This document shows, piece by piece, positions 28,267-35,511 of a stretch of 57,618 nucleotides of DNA (within the stretch, counting starts at the first letter, position 1; each line of letters starts with the position of its first letter). The notes beneath the pieces were generated by a model, which was not told the DNA's origin, searched no databases, and saw only the letters and a program-made list of their open reading frames with translations. A program made the position numbers and the translations under genes. The stretch is from NCBI RefSeq assembly GCF_015207655.1, contig NZ_JADEWN010000035.1:1-57618 (forward strand), written 5' to 3'. The DNA comes from Gloeocapsopsis crepidinum LEGE 06123 (GTDB lineage: Bacteria > Cyanobacteriota > Cyanobacteriia > Cyanobacteriales > Chroococcidiopsidaceae).

Positions 28267-29556
28267 ATGGTCATTTCAAAACGTGGACTTGTTCTGGGTG
28301 CTACAGCAGCAATGCTGACAACGGTTGCAGTTGCCGGCGCGGGAATTCACTCGCGGGGTCAGGCTTTCTTTCAAGAAAGTCCTAAAGAATTAGTAGATGA
28401 AGTTTGGCAGATTATTGACCGTCAGTATGTAGACGGTACATTTAATCAAGCTAATTGGCAGGCTGTGCGCCGAGAGTACCTTAACAAGTCTTACAACAGC
28501 AAAGAGGATGCTTATAAAGCCATCCGAGAAATGCTCAAAAGACTAGATGACCCATATACTCGGTTTATGGACCCAGAAGAATTCAAGAACATGCAAGTTG
28601 AGACTTCTGGAGAACTGACCGGAATTGGTATTCAAATTGCCCAGGACGAGAAAACGAATAAATTGACTGTAATTTCTCCCATTGAAGACACTCCAGCTGC
28701 AAGAGCAGGGATTATAGCAAAAGATATCATTCTTCAGATTGACGGTCAAAGTACTGAAGGCATGGATATTAATCAAGCGGTATCTATGATTAAAGGGAAA
28801 CCAGGTACTCAAGTCCGCTTGACAATTCAGCGAGAAAATCAGCAAAGAGAATTTCAAATTACACGGGCGCGGATCGAGTTACACCCTGTTCGCTATAGTC
28901 AGCAAACATCTCCAACAGGAAACTTGGGTTATATTCGCTTAACTCAGTTCAGCGCCAACGCAGCAACAGAAATGCGTGATGCCATTAGAGACTTAGAAAA
29001 ACAGCAAGTTCAAGGGTATATTCTCGACTTGCGTTCCAATCCTGGTGGTTTACTGTTTTCCAGTGTAGAAATTGCCCAAATGTGGTTACAAGATGGCACG
29101 ATTGTCTCTACAGTCGATCGCCAAGGAAAAAGAGACATTGAAAAATCTAGCCACCGTGCCCTGACTGATAAACCTGTTGTCGTTTTAGTTGATGGTGGGT
29201 CAGCAAGTGCAAGCGAAATTTTGGCTGGTGCTTTGCAGGATAATAAGCGTGCTGTGGTAGTAGGGACAAGAACCTTTGGTAAAGGCTTAGTACAATCGGT
29301 ACGGGGATTAGGAGATGGGTCAGGTTTAGCAGTGACAATTGCTAAGTACTTTACCCCTAATGGTCGCGATATTAATAAAGCGGGTATTAATCCTGATGTA
29401 ATAGTAGAACTTACCGATCAACAAAAAGAATCGCTAGTTCAAGATCGAGAAAAAATTGGCACGCCTGCCGATCCTCAATTCTCTACAGCTTTAAACGTGT
29501 TACAAAAAGAAATTGCTGCACAACGCGGTAATCGAGCAGTCGTTACGCCGCAGTAG
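28267..29556 (+). CDS. C-terminal processing protease (S41A)
   Basis: A 429-residue exported serine protease with a Ser/Lys dyad. An N-terminal signal (SKRGLVLGATAAMLTTVAVA) is followed by a helical region, a PDZ domain (about residues 100-180, GIGIQIAQDEKTNKLTVISP) and the S41 core: LDLRSNPGGLLFSS, the Ser region GGSASASEI near residue 312 and Lys339 in TFGKGLVQ. Relatives process precursor tails in the thylakoid lumen or periplasm; CtpA matures photosystem II D1, but sequence alone does not assign this one to CtpA, CtpB or CtpC. An upstream in-frame TTG at 28231 is an unlikely start. Confidence 0.92.
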   Translation: MVISKRGLVLGATAAMLTTVAVAGAGIHSRGQAFFQESPKELVDEVWQIIDRQYVDGTFNQANWQAVRREYLNKSYNSKEDAYKAIREMLKRLDDPYTRFMDPEEFKNMQVETSGELTGIGIQIAQDEKTNKLTVISPIEDTPAARAGIIAKDIILQIDGQSTEGMDINQAVSMIKGKPGTQVRLTIQRENQQREFQITRARIELHPVRYSQQTSPTGNLGYIRLTQFSANAATEMRDAIRDLEKQQVQGYILDLRSNPGGLLFSSVEIAQMWLQDGTIVSTVDRQGKRDIEKSSHRALTDKPVVVLVDGGSASASEILAGALQDNKRAVVVGTRTFGKGLVQSVRGLGDGSGLAVTIAKYFTPNGRDINKAGINPDVIVELTDQQKESLVQDREKIGTPADPQFSTALNVLQKEIAAQRGNRAVVTPQ

Positions 29557-29579
29557 GCTTGATAAACTGTACTTTTTAT

Positions 29580-29771
29580 CTACATAGGTTGACACTTTCC
29601 TGCACGAATTAAACCTATCCGTCGTGCGAAGGCTTCTTCTTGGGAAGAAAAAGGTCCCCAACGATCTTTGGCTGATACATGCAGTTTGTCATCAGTGCGA
29701 TCGCTTGGTACAACTTCGCAATGACCTGTTGGACGTTTAATAATAAACCAGGCTTGGGGATGGTTACTCAT
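29580..29771 (-). CDS. Small conserved cyanobacterial protein
   Basis: A 63-residue protein, MSNHPQAWFIIKRPTGHCEV then VPSDR, with a conserved-looking C-terminus (WGPFSSQEEAFARRIGLIRA, then GKCQPM). I recall similar short sequences in many cyanobacteria, sometimes mislabelled as DDE transposase family; nothing here supports a transposase. No known function. It is convergent with the ctp gene, 23 nt apart. Confidence 0.7.
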   Translation of the reverse strand: MSNHPQAWFIIKRPTGHCEVVPSDRTDDKLHVSAKDRWGPFSSQEEAFARRIGLIRAGKCQPM

Positions 29772-29864
29772 ATACAGGTTTGGGAATCCTTTAACTTAAG
29801 CTCAATATTATGATGTGGAGGCATCTTGCCTGCTTATCTTACTAGTAAAAACTTCATAAACAAA

Positions 29865-29883
29865 GGGAAGGTAAAGCCTTCCC
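29865..29883 (-). terminator. Hairpin terminator of the EF-G-like gene
   Basis: A 7-bp perfect stem GGGAAGG/CCTTCCC with a 5-nt loop. Read on the minus strand it is followed by TTTGTTTATG. It lies about 50 nt past the stop of the EF-G-like gene. Confidence 0.65.
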
Positions 29884-29933
29884 AAGCATCATTTATTTCT
29901 TGTATTGATATTTAGCTGAACTCAACATTTGTG

Positions 29934-32012
29934 CTAGCGATGATTATTACCATTGCTATTGCCATTACCATTAGTAGTCGAACAAACTCTTTCAGCTAGC
30001 TTTTCGGGAACTTCCTGAAGATGGTGATATTGCCAGTGGAACGAACCAACACCTAAAGTAAGCGATCGCAACTCGATGATAAAGCTGTGCATCTCAGCTT
30101 GTGGTAAGTAAGCAGTTACGTTGTCCCAGCCTTGCCAATCGCTTCTACCTTCGTAACCTAAAATCTGTCCTCGACGTCCGCTGAGAAGTTGTAGCACCTT
30201 AGAGGTAAATTCATTCGGCGTCGTCACTTCAATAGAGACAATTGGTTCGAGTAACGTAGGTTCGCCTTGCGGTATTCCTGTTTGCATGGCAATCCGTGCA
30301 GCTTGCTTAAATGCTTGTTCGGAACTATCTACACTGTGGTAGGAACCATTTGTGAGTGTAACAGCAACGTCCACAATCGGAAAGCCTAAAGGTCCATGCG
30401 CAAGATACTCGCGCACCCCTGTTTCCACACCTGGAATATACTGCTTTGGTACGACTCCACCAACAATAGTTTCCTTGAAGTCAAAGCCTTCACCCCGTGG
30501 TAATGGTTTAATTTCTAAATACACATCACCAAACTGTCCGTGACCGCCACTTTGATGTTTATAACGCCCATGTACCGAAGAAATTGGTTTACGAATAGTT
30601 TCTTTATAAGGTACTTGTGGCAAATGCGTTGTCATGGGCAAATTGTATTTGCGCCGCAAGCGATCTAACGCAACTTGCAAGTGAATTTCACCTTGACCCC
30701 ACAAAATCACTTCGTGCGTGTCACCGTGCTGTTCCCAATAAAGTGCAGGATCTTCTTCTAAAAGTTTACTTAGCGCTCCACTTAGTTTTACCTCGTCATT
30801 GCGTTTTTCAGGAGTAATTGCTAATGCATATACTGGGTCTAAATGTTCAGCTTTAGGCAATTGTGATGCTAGTTCGCTATTCGCTGACAGCGTATCTCCT
30901 GTATTAATTCCTTCTAGGCGCGAGAGTGCCACAATATCGCCAGCTTGCGCTTCGGTGAGTGAGGTTGTTTGTTGTCCCATCAAGCGATAAATACCACCAG
31001 CGCGTACTCCGTTAAGGACAATTCCATCAGTTAACTTACCCTGCCAAACTCTGACTAAAGAAAGTTTGCCACCTTGAGGAGTGTAGTAAGTTTTAAGAAC
31101 CTGCGCTAATGGTGCTTCGCTGTGTAAAACGACGCCGCGACGTTCTGCGGTTGTCTCTGGTGTTGGTGCTTCTCGTAGAAGTGCTTTGAGGAGCGATCGC
31201 ACGCCAAAATCTTGTTCAGCAACCCCAAAAAATACTGGAACAACTAAATCTGCTCCCAATTCAAGCCGCATATCTTGGACAATTTCTTCTTGCGGCGGGT
31301 TAATTTCTTCTAGCAATTCTTCTAACAAATGATCGTCAAAGTTGGCTAATTCTTCCAACATTTCCGCGCGTGCTGCTTGTTCCTGTTCTTTAAACGCTTC
31401 AGGAAATGGAATTGGATCGCAAGCTGCCCCTGAATGATACTGGTAAGCTTGCTCGCTCACCAAGTCAATAAAGCCTGTAATTTGTTCGCCTTGCGTAATC
31501 GGATATTGATGTGGAACAATCGGTCGGCTAGAAATTGATTTTAAGGCGTGCAACATTTCCATAAAGTTGCTGTTGCCTTTGTCCATTTTATTGACGAAGA
31601 CTAGGTGAGGAATTTCCCAGTCGTCTAAGAATTTAAATATTGGTGCGAGAGTCAGTAGCCTTTGCTTTGATTCGTTTGAATTATCATTCGTTGGTTCGCA
31701 AACAACAATCGCTGCATCGACTCCCATTAGGGCGTTGTAAGTTTCTTGAGCAAATTCTACCGAGCCAGGACAGTCAATAAAGTTAAAGCGTACTCCGTTA
31801 TACTCTGTACTGGCAGCATTCACTTCTACACTCATGTGGCGATCGCGGGCTTCGGTTGCACTATCTCCTACCGTATTGCCATCGCGCATACTACCTTTGC
31901 GAGAAATTGCCCCAGTGACGAAGAGCAAACTTTCTAGTAATGTTGTTTTGCCACTTAAATATGGGCCGACAATGGCGACATTGTGCAAGCCCATTTTTCC
32001 TTTTTCGTTCAT
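29934..32012 (-). CDS. Divergent elongation factor G paralogue
   Basis: A translational GTPase of 692 residues. G1 is GPYLSGKTTLLES, G3 is DCPGSVEF and G4 is VNKMDK, followed by EF-G domains II-V (PLAQVLKTYYTPQGGKLSLV; SVHGRYKHQSGGHGQFGDVY; GEPTLLEPIVSIEVTTPNEF; LLSGRRGQILGYEGR). The effector segment that reads RGITI in canonical EF-G is replaced by ARDRHMSVEV, so it belongs to the EF-G-like paralogues rather than the housekeeping factor. The C-terminus is a low-complexity Asn/Gly tail. The ATG at 32012 has a strong GGAGGA upstream; the frame continues 8 codons further to 32036. Confidence 0.88.
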   Translation of the reverse strand: MNEKGKMGLHNVAIVGPYLSGKTTLLESLLFVTGAISRKGSMRDGNTVGDSATEARDRHMSVEVNAASTEYNGVRFNFIDCPGSVEFAQETYNALMGVDAAIVVCEPTNDNSNESKQRLLTLAPIFKFLDDWEIPHLVFVNKMDKGNSNFMEMLHALKSISSRPIVPHQYPITQGEQITGFIDLVSEQAYQYHSGAACDPIPFPEAFKEQEQAARAEMLEELANFDDHLLEELLEEINPPQEEIVQDMRLELGADLVVPVFFGVAEQDFGVRSLLKALLREAPTPETTAERRGVVLHSEAPLAQVLKTYYTPQGGKLSLVRVWQGKLTDGIVLNGVRAGGIYRLMGQQTTSLTEAQAGDIVALSRLEGINTGDTLSANSELASQLPKAEHLDPVYALAITPEKRNDEVKLSGALSKLLEEDPALYWEQHGDTHEVILWGQGEIHLQVALDRLRRKYNLPMTTHLPQVPYKETIRKPISSVHGRYKHQSGGHGQFGDVYLEIKPLPRGEGFDFKETIVGGVVPKQYIPGVETGVREYLAHGPLGFPIVDVAVTLTNGSYHSVDSSEQAFKQAARIAMQTGIPQGEPTLLEPIVSIEVTTPNEFTSKVLQLLSGRRGQILGYEGRSDWQGWDNVTAYLPQAEMHSFIIELRSLTLGVGSFHWQYHHLQEVPEKLAERVCSTTNGNGNSNGNNHR

Positions 32013-32220
32013 AAAATCCTCCTGAGCTTTGCTCATGAAAGCGCTGCATCGTTTTAATTTGAGAAGCGATAATGATGCTGTAGGAAATTATCTGTTACTT
32101 AATCTTACTATTACCTATCTTTAATCAGAGCAACAAAAATCGTAGTCTCTTGTAAGATTTAGTTTAATAAAAATTAAGCAAAACAAATTTTTATGCAACT
32201 CTTTGAACTTTTATAAAGGA

Positions 32221-33132
32221 ATGTCAGAATTAAGATTGATCGAACTACTTTTAAAATATTTAGTAATATTCTTAATACCCGTACTAACAATATCTTCTGT
32301 TATTCAAGCGGGCTTAACTTTACCTTACTTAGCACAGACAAAGCCCCAAACGGCTGCTGATTGGGTTAATCAAGGGCTACAATTAGTACAAAAAAAACAA
32401 CTTAAAGATGCGATCGCTGCGTTTGAAACAGCAACTAAACTCGACCCTAAATTAGCACCAGCATACTACAACCTGGGACTTGCTTTGCGTGAAACTGAAC
32501 AGCTCCAACCTGCTGCAGAAGCATTTTACCGTGCAATTCAAGCCGATCCAAAGTTTGCTTTAGCTTATGCTAACTTGGGAGCAGTACTACTAGAAGGAAA
32601 CAACCCTAAGCAAGCGCAAGACTTTTTACAAAACGCAATAGAACTTGAACCAAACTTAGGACTAGCACACTACAATCTTGGTTTAGTAAAAGAGCAACTG
32701 CAAGATTGGGAAGGCGCGATCGCCGCATATAATACAGCACTAAAATACAGCCCAAATCTACCAGAAATTACTTATCACTTAGGTGTTGTTTATCTTCAAC
32801 AGAATCAAATTGAACAAGCAGCCACAGCTTTTCGCGAAGCAATTAAACTTAAACCAAGTTATGCGGAAGCTTATTACAATTTAGGTGCAATTCTATTCGG
32901 GCAAGGCAATTTACAATCCGCAATAGAAGCTTTTCGCCAATCTACCTTAGCAAATAGAAACTATGCTAATGCCTACTACGCTGCTGGGCTAGTCTATATG
33001 CATTTGGGGCAATATCAAAGCGCACAAACATTGTTGGAATCTGCTAAAACCTTGTATGCATCTCAAGGTAATTCGCAGTGGCAAAAAAGTGCAGAAGAGC
33101 TTCTACAACGTGCTAGTAGTCAAAACAATTAG
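32221..33132 (+). CDS. TPR-repeat protein with N-terminal signal or membrane anchor
   Basis: About 303 residues. A hydrophobic N-terminus (LLLKYLVIFLIPVLTISSVI) suggests export or anchoring. About seven 34-residue tetratricopeptide units follow: DAIAAFETATKLDPKLAPAY, QPAAEAFYRAIQADPKFALA, QAQDFLQNAIELEPNLGLAH and so on. It is a likely protein-interaction scaffold; the partner is unknown. The start is uncertain: TTG 32203 and ATG 32221 are possible, the ATG having AAAGGA directly against it. It diverges from the EF-G-like gene. Confidence 0.85.
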   Translation: MSELRLIELLLKYLVIFLIPVLTISSVIQAGLTLPYLAQTKPQTAADWVNQGLQLVQKKQLKDAIAAFETATKLDPKLAPAYYNLGLALRETEQLQPAAEAFYRAIQADPKFALAYANLGAVLLEGNNPKQAQDFLQNAIELEPNLGLAHYNLGLVKEQLQDWEGAIAAYNTALKYSPNLPEITYHLGVVYLQQNQIEQAATAFREAIKLKPSYAEAYYNLGAILFGQGNLQSAIEAFRQSTLANRNYANAYYAAGLVYMHLGQYQSAQTLLESAKTLYASQGNSQWQKSAEELLQRASSQNN

Positions 33133-33144
33133 CCTTTAGTAATG

Positions 33145-33195
33145 AGTCCACGAAGGTGGACTTAGTTTGTGTAGCAGCGAATTCATTCGCCAAGC
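33145..33195 (+). repeat. Dispersed palindromic repeat, copy 2
   Basis: Same unit as at 10398: AGTCCACGAAGGTGGACT (33145-33162) then GCGAATTCATTCGC (33177-33190). It lies between the TPR gene stop and the marR promoter and may terminate the TPR transcript. Confidence 0.8.
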
Positions 33196-33225
33196 TTGAC
33201 AACCAAAGAGCAAACATGATATTTT
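33196..33225 (+). promoter_or_regulatory. Candidate promoter of marR
   Basis: TTGACA at 33196-33201 and TATTTT at 33220-33225, separated by 18 nt, fit a housekeeping sigma promoter. Transcription would start near 33232, about 24 nt before the marR ATG and just before the shared box at 33239. Confidence 0.5.
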
Positions 33226-33238
33226 AATATTAAATAAA

Positions 33239-33253
33239 TCAATGTTAAACTAT
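33239..33253 (+). promoter_or_regulatory. Candidate MarR operator, site 1
   Basis: TCAATGTTAAACTAT lies between the predicted transcription start and the marR ATG. It matches the site before the pirin gene (33732) at 14 of 15 positions, consistent with autorepression of marR and control of the next gene. Confidence 0.45.
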
Positions 33254-33255
33254 AA

Positions 33256-33702
33256 ATGGGAACGCGATATCATGGTACGGAAGAGGAGGTCAGAGCATTA
33301 GACGCGTATATTAAGTTAATACGTGCAGCAGACTCAGTATCGTCGCGCATTCATCGCCATTTAGACGAAACAAACTTAACGATTACGCAATTTGGTGTAC
33401 TTGAGGCACTGTATCACCTGGGTTCGATGTATCAACGCGACCTGGCTGCAAAACTCCTCAAAAGTGGTGGTAATATCACTCTGGTGATTGATAATTTGGA
33501 GAAGCGATCGCTGGTTAAACGCGAACGAGAACCTAACGATCGCCGCTGTATTAGAGTCAACTTAACAGAAGCTGGAAATCAGTTAATTAGTCACATTTTT
33601 CCGACCCATGTGGCGGCTGTGGTGGCTGAAATGGCTACATTAAGTATGTCTGAACAAGAAGAACTTGGTCGGCTGTGTCGGCGATTAGGCAAAAAAGAAT
33701 AA
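33256..33702 (+). CDS. MarR-family transcriptional regulator
   Basis: A 148-residue winged-helix repressor. The wHTH core is LTITQFGVLEALYHLGSMYQ, then RDLAAKLLKSGGNITLVIDN (recognition helix) and SLVKREREPNDRRCIRVNLT (wing). MarR proteins bind palindromic sites as dimers and release DNA when ligand or oxidised cysteines change them. The Cys in RRCIRVNL is on the wing; one more lies near the C-terminus (GRLCRRLG). It heads a cluster with pirin and wrbA genes, a combination typical of quinone/electrophile responses. No clear ribosome-binding site precedes the ATG. Confidence 0.88.
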   Translation: MGTRYHGTEEEVRALDAYIKLIRAADSVSSRIHRHLDETNLTITQFGVLEALYHLGSMYQRDLAAKLLKSGGNITLVIDNLEKRSLVKREREPNDRRCIRVNLTEAGNQLISHIFPTHVAAVVAEMATLSMSEQEELGRLCRRLGKKE

Positions 33703-33731
33703 CTATTGGCACTATTTTTTATTCAATTAAT

Positions 33732-33746
33732 TCAATATTAAACTAT
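33732..33746 (+). promoter_or_regulatory. Candidate MarR operator, site 2
   Basis: TCAATATTAAACTAT, 26 nt before the pirin ATG, is nearly identical to the box before marR. It is embedded in AT-rich inverted sequence (TTAATTCAATATTAAACTAT). Confidence 0.45.
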
Positions 33747-33771
33747 TTAATTTAAAACTAAGGAGGAAGTG

Positions 33772-34470
33772 ATGATTACCCTACGTCCAGGAAGCGATCG
33801 CGGTCATGCAAATCATGGTTGGCTAGATAGCTACCATACATTTTCCTTTGCGAATTACTACGATCCAAAACACATGGGGTTTCGGGCTTTGCGTGTTATT
33901 AATGAAGACCGAGTTCATCCAGGGAGAGGTTTTGGCGCACACGGTCATCGTGACATGGAAATTCTCACCTATGTACTCGAAGGGGCACTCGAACACAAGG
34001 ATAGTTTAGGAAATGGTGCAATTATCACACCAGGCGAAGTACAGCGGATGAGTGCGGGAACGGGGATTGTTCATAGTGAATTTAACCCTTCAGAAACCGA
34101 CTCAGTGCATCTGCTGCAAATTTGGATCTTACCGAATCAGCAAGGACTAGAACCAAGTTACGAACAACGAATGTTTCCTTTAGCCGAAAGACAATCGCAA
34201 CTGCGGTTGATTGCAGCAGGCGATGGGCGCGATGGTGCAGTAAAGATTCACCAAGATGTTGATTTGTATAGTTCGGTATTAAAAGCAGGCGATCGCTTGT
34301 CGTATCAGTTACAACCCAATCGTTACGGTTGGTTACAAGTAGCACAAGGTACCTTAAATCTTAACGGTTACGCCTTGCAAGCAGGTGATGGTGTTGCTGT
34401 CAATGAAGCTGAGTTACTCAAGATCGCTACAGATAGCGGCGCAGAAATTTTGCTGTTTGATTTGGCGTAA
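33772..34470 (+). CDS. Pirin-family protein
   Basis: A 232-residue bicupin of the YhhW-type pirin group. The metal-binding residues of the first cupin appear as [20 protein letters not shown] (two His) and [17 protein letters not shown] (Glu and His). The second cupin ([20 protein letters not shown]) lacks a metal site, as in YhhW. Some relatives have quercetin 2,3-dioxygenase activity; the physiological role is unclear. AGGAGG lies 5 nt upstream of ATG 33772; the GTG one codon earlier is too close to it. It lies 69 nt after marR. Confidence 0.9.
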   Translation: MITLRPGSDRGHANHGWLDSYHTFSFANYYDPKHMGFRALRVINEDRVHPGRGFGAHGHRDMEILTYVLEGALEHKDSLGNGAIITPGEVQRMSAGTGIVHSEFNPSETDSVHLLQIWILPNQQGLEPSYEQRMFPLAERQSQLRLIAAGDGRDGAVKIHQDVDLYSSVLKAGDRLSYQLQPNRYGWLQVAQGTLNLNGYALQAGDGVAVNEAELLKIATDSGAEILLFDLA

Positions 34471-34520
34471 TCAAGATTCCTGCATCAGCTGATTCGGTTG
34501 AAACCGCAGCTACACAAACA

Positions 34521-34542
34521 AAACCTATCTTCATAGGTTTTT
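34521..34542 (+). terminator. Intrinsic terminator after the pirin gene
   Basis: A perfect 8-bp stem AAACCTAT/ATAGGTTT with a CTTC tetraloop, followed by two more T (five in all). It lies 50 nt after the pirin stop and separates it from wrbA. Confidence 0.7.
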
Positions 34543-34558
34543 AACCAATTCTTATGTT

Positions 34559-34608
34559 AGTCCACCTACGTGGACTTGATTTATAAAGTCGCGACTTTAG
34601 TCGCCAGG
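34559..34608 (+). repeat. Dispersed palindromic repeat, variant copy 3
   Basis: First hairpin AGTCCACCTACGTGGACT (34559-34576). The second hairpin here is GCGACTTTAGTCGC rather than GCGAATTCATTCGC, a compensated variant that keeps the palindrome. It lies between the pirin terminator and wrbA. Confidence 0.75.
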
Positions 34609-34638
34609 CGTCCAGCAGCATTCATTTAAGAGGTGAAA

Positions 34639-35253
34639 ATGAAAATTCTGATTGTTTACTACTCAATGTATGGTCACACACTGCAAATGGCAAAAGCTGT
34701 AGCAGAAGGTGCAAGTCAAATTCCGCAAGCTGAAGTCATGTTACGGCGCGTACAAGAGTTTCCAGAAGTTGACAAAATTATCGATCAAAATGAGTTTGCC
34801 AGCCAAGTACGCGAACAGCAAAAAGATATACCCGTTTGTACGGTTGATGATTTGCGCGAGGCTGACGCTGTTATTTTTGGTTCCCCAACGCGCTACGGTA
34901 ATATGTGCGCGCAGATGAAGCAGCTGATAGATTCGACCACACAGCTGTGGCTCAATGGTGAAATGGAAGGTAAACCAGCAGGCGTTTTCACTTCTACAGC
35001 TTCGACTCATGGCGGACAAGAGACAACGCTATTGACCATGATGGTTCCATTGTTGCACTTAGGTATGGTAATTGTTGGCGTACCTTACTCTACACCAGGG
35101 ATGATTCATACTGAGGCGCGTGGCGGTACTCCTTATGGTGCTACAACGATCGCGGGCGGAAAAGGCGAGTTGCAACCTAAATCAGAAGACTTGGAAATCT
35201 CAAAAGTATTAGGTCGTCGCGTGGCTGAGGTTGCAGCTAAGGTGCGATCGTAA
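34639..35253 (+). CDS. wrbA: NAD(P)H:quinone oxidoreductase, WrbA type
   Basis: A 204-residue flavodoxin-fold enzyme that reduces quinones by two electrons with FMN and NAD(P)H, avoiding semiquinone radicals. The FMN phosphate loop is YYSMYGHTLQMA. Further WrbA signatures are ADAVIFGSPTRYGNMCAQMK, GVFTSTASTHGGQETTLLTM and TPYGATTIAGGKGELQPKSE. AGAGG lies about 6 nt before ATG 34639 (GTG 34633 also in frame). With marR and pirin it forms a coherent redox-protection cluster, though a terminator separates it from pirin. Confidence 0.93.
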   Translation: MKILIVYYSMYGHTLQMAKAVAEGASQIPQAEVMLRRVQEFPEVDKIIDQNEFASQVREQQKDIPVCTVDDLREADAVIFGSPTRYGNMCAQMKQLIDSTTQLWLNGEMEGKPAGVFTSTASTHGGQETTLLTMMVPLLHLGMVIVGVPYSTPGMIHTEARGGTPYGATTIAGGKGELQPKSEDLEISKVLGRRVAEVAAKVRS

Positions 35254-35283
35254 TAGGTGTCGCATTTCCTTGCAATTGCTCAC

Positions 35284-35320
35284 TACCACGGCTATTTTGC
35301 GGATATAGCTGTGGTATTTC
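35284..35320. terminator. Bidirectional hairpin terminator
   Basis: A 12-bp stem, TACCACGGCTAT against ATAGCTGTGGTA (35284-35295 and 35305-35316, one G-U pair), followed by TTTC. It can serve wrbA and the small convergent frame at 35327. Confidence 0.65.
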
Positions 35321-35326
35321 TATGTT

Positions 35327-35419
35327 TTACTTAACTAGGCTAAAGAAAATCGCAGCACCGACGATTAAACTTAAGAGTAATAAAGGAACCCACAAATTTG
35401 GAAGATCTGCTGCAGTCAT
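35327..35419 (-). CDS. Tiny single-helix membrane protein (30 residues)
   Basis: ATG 35419 to taa 35327 encodes MTAADLPNLWVPLLLLSLIV, then GAAIFFSLVK: a short polar N-terminus, one transmembrane helix and a terminal Lys. The size and layout resemble the small single-span subunits of photosystems, cytochrome b6f and NDH-1, but it matches none I can name. No clear ribosome-binding site. It is convergent with wrbA across a strong hairpin, which supports it being a real transcript. Confidence 0.45.
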   Translation of the reverse strand: MTAADLPNLWVPLLLLSLIVGAAIFFSLVK

Positions 35420-35511
35420 AGCTATGTTTCATAAAATGCAACGTTTGTCAGCGCGATCGCTCGTGTTTAGTTCATAATACATAAGTAAGCCGCATTATCG
35501 GGGAATCGCCA

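Noticed and set aside
29580-29771. Annotation of the 63-residue protein as a DDE transposase
   Set aside because: There is no catalytic DDE pattern, the protein is far too short, and no inverted repeats flank it.
30352-32025. Several plus-strand frames of 60-70 codons within the EF-G-like gene
   Set aside because: They are antisense shadows of a clear coding gene, with no start signals.
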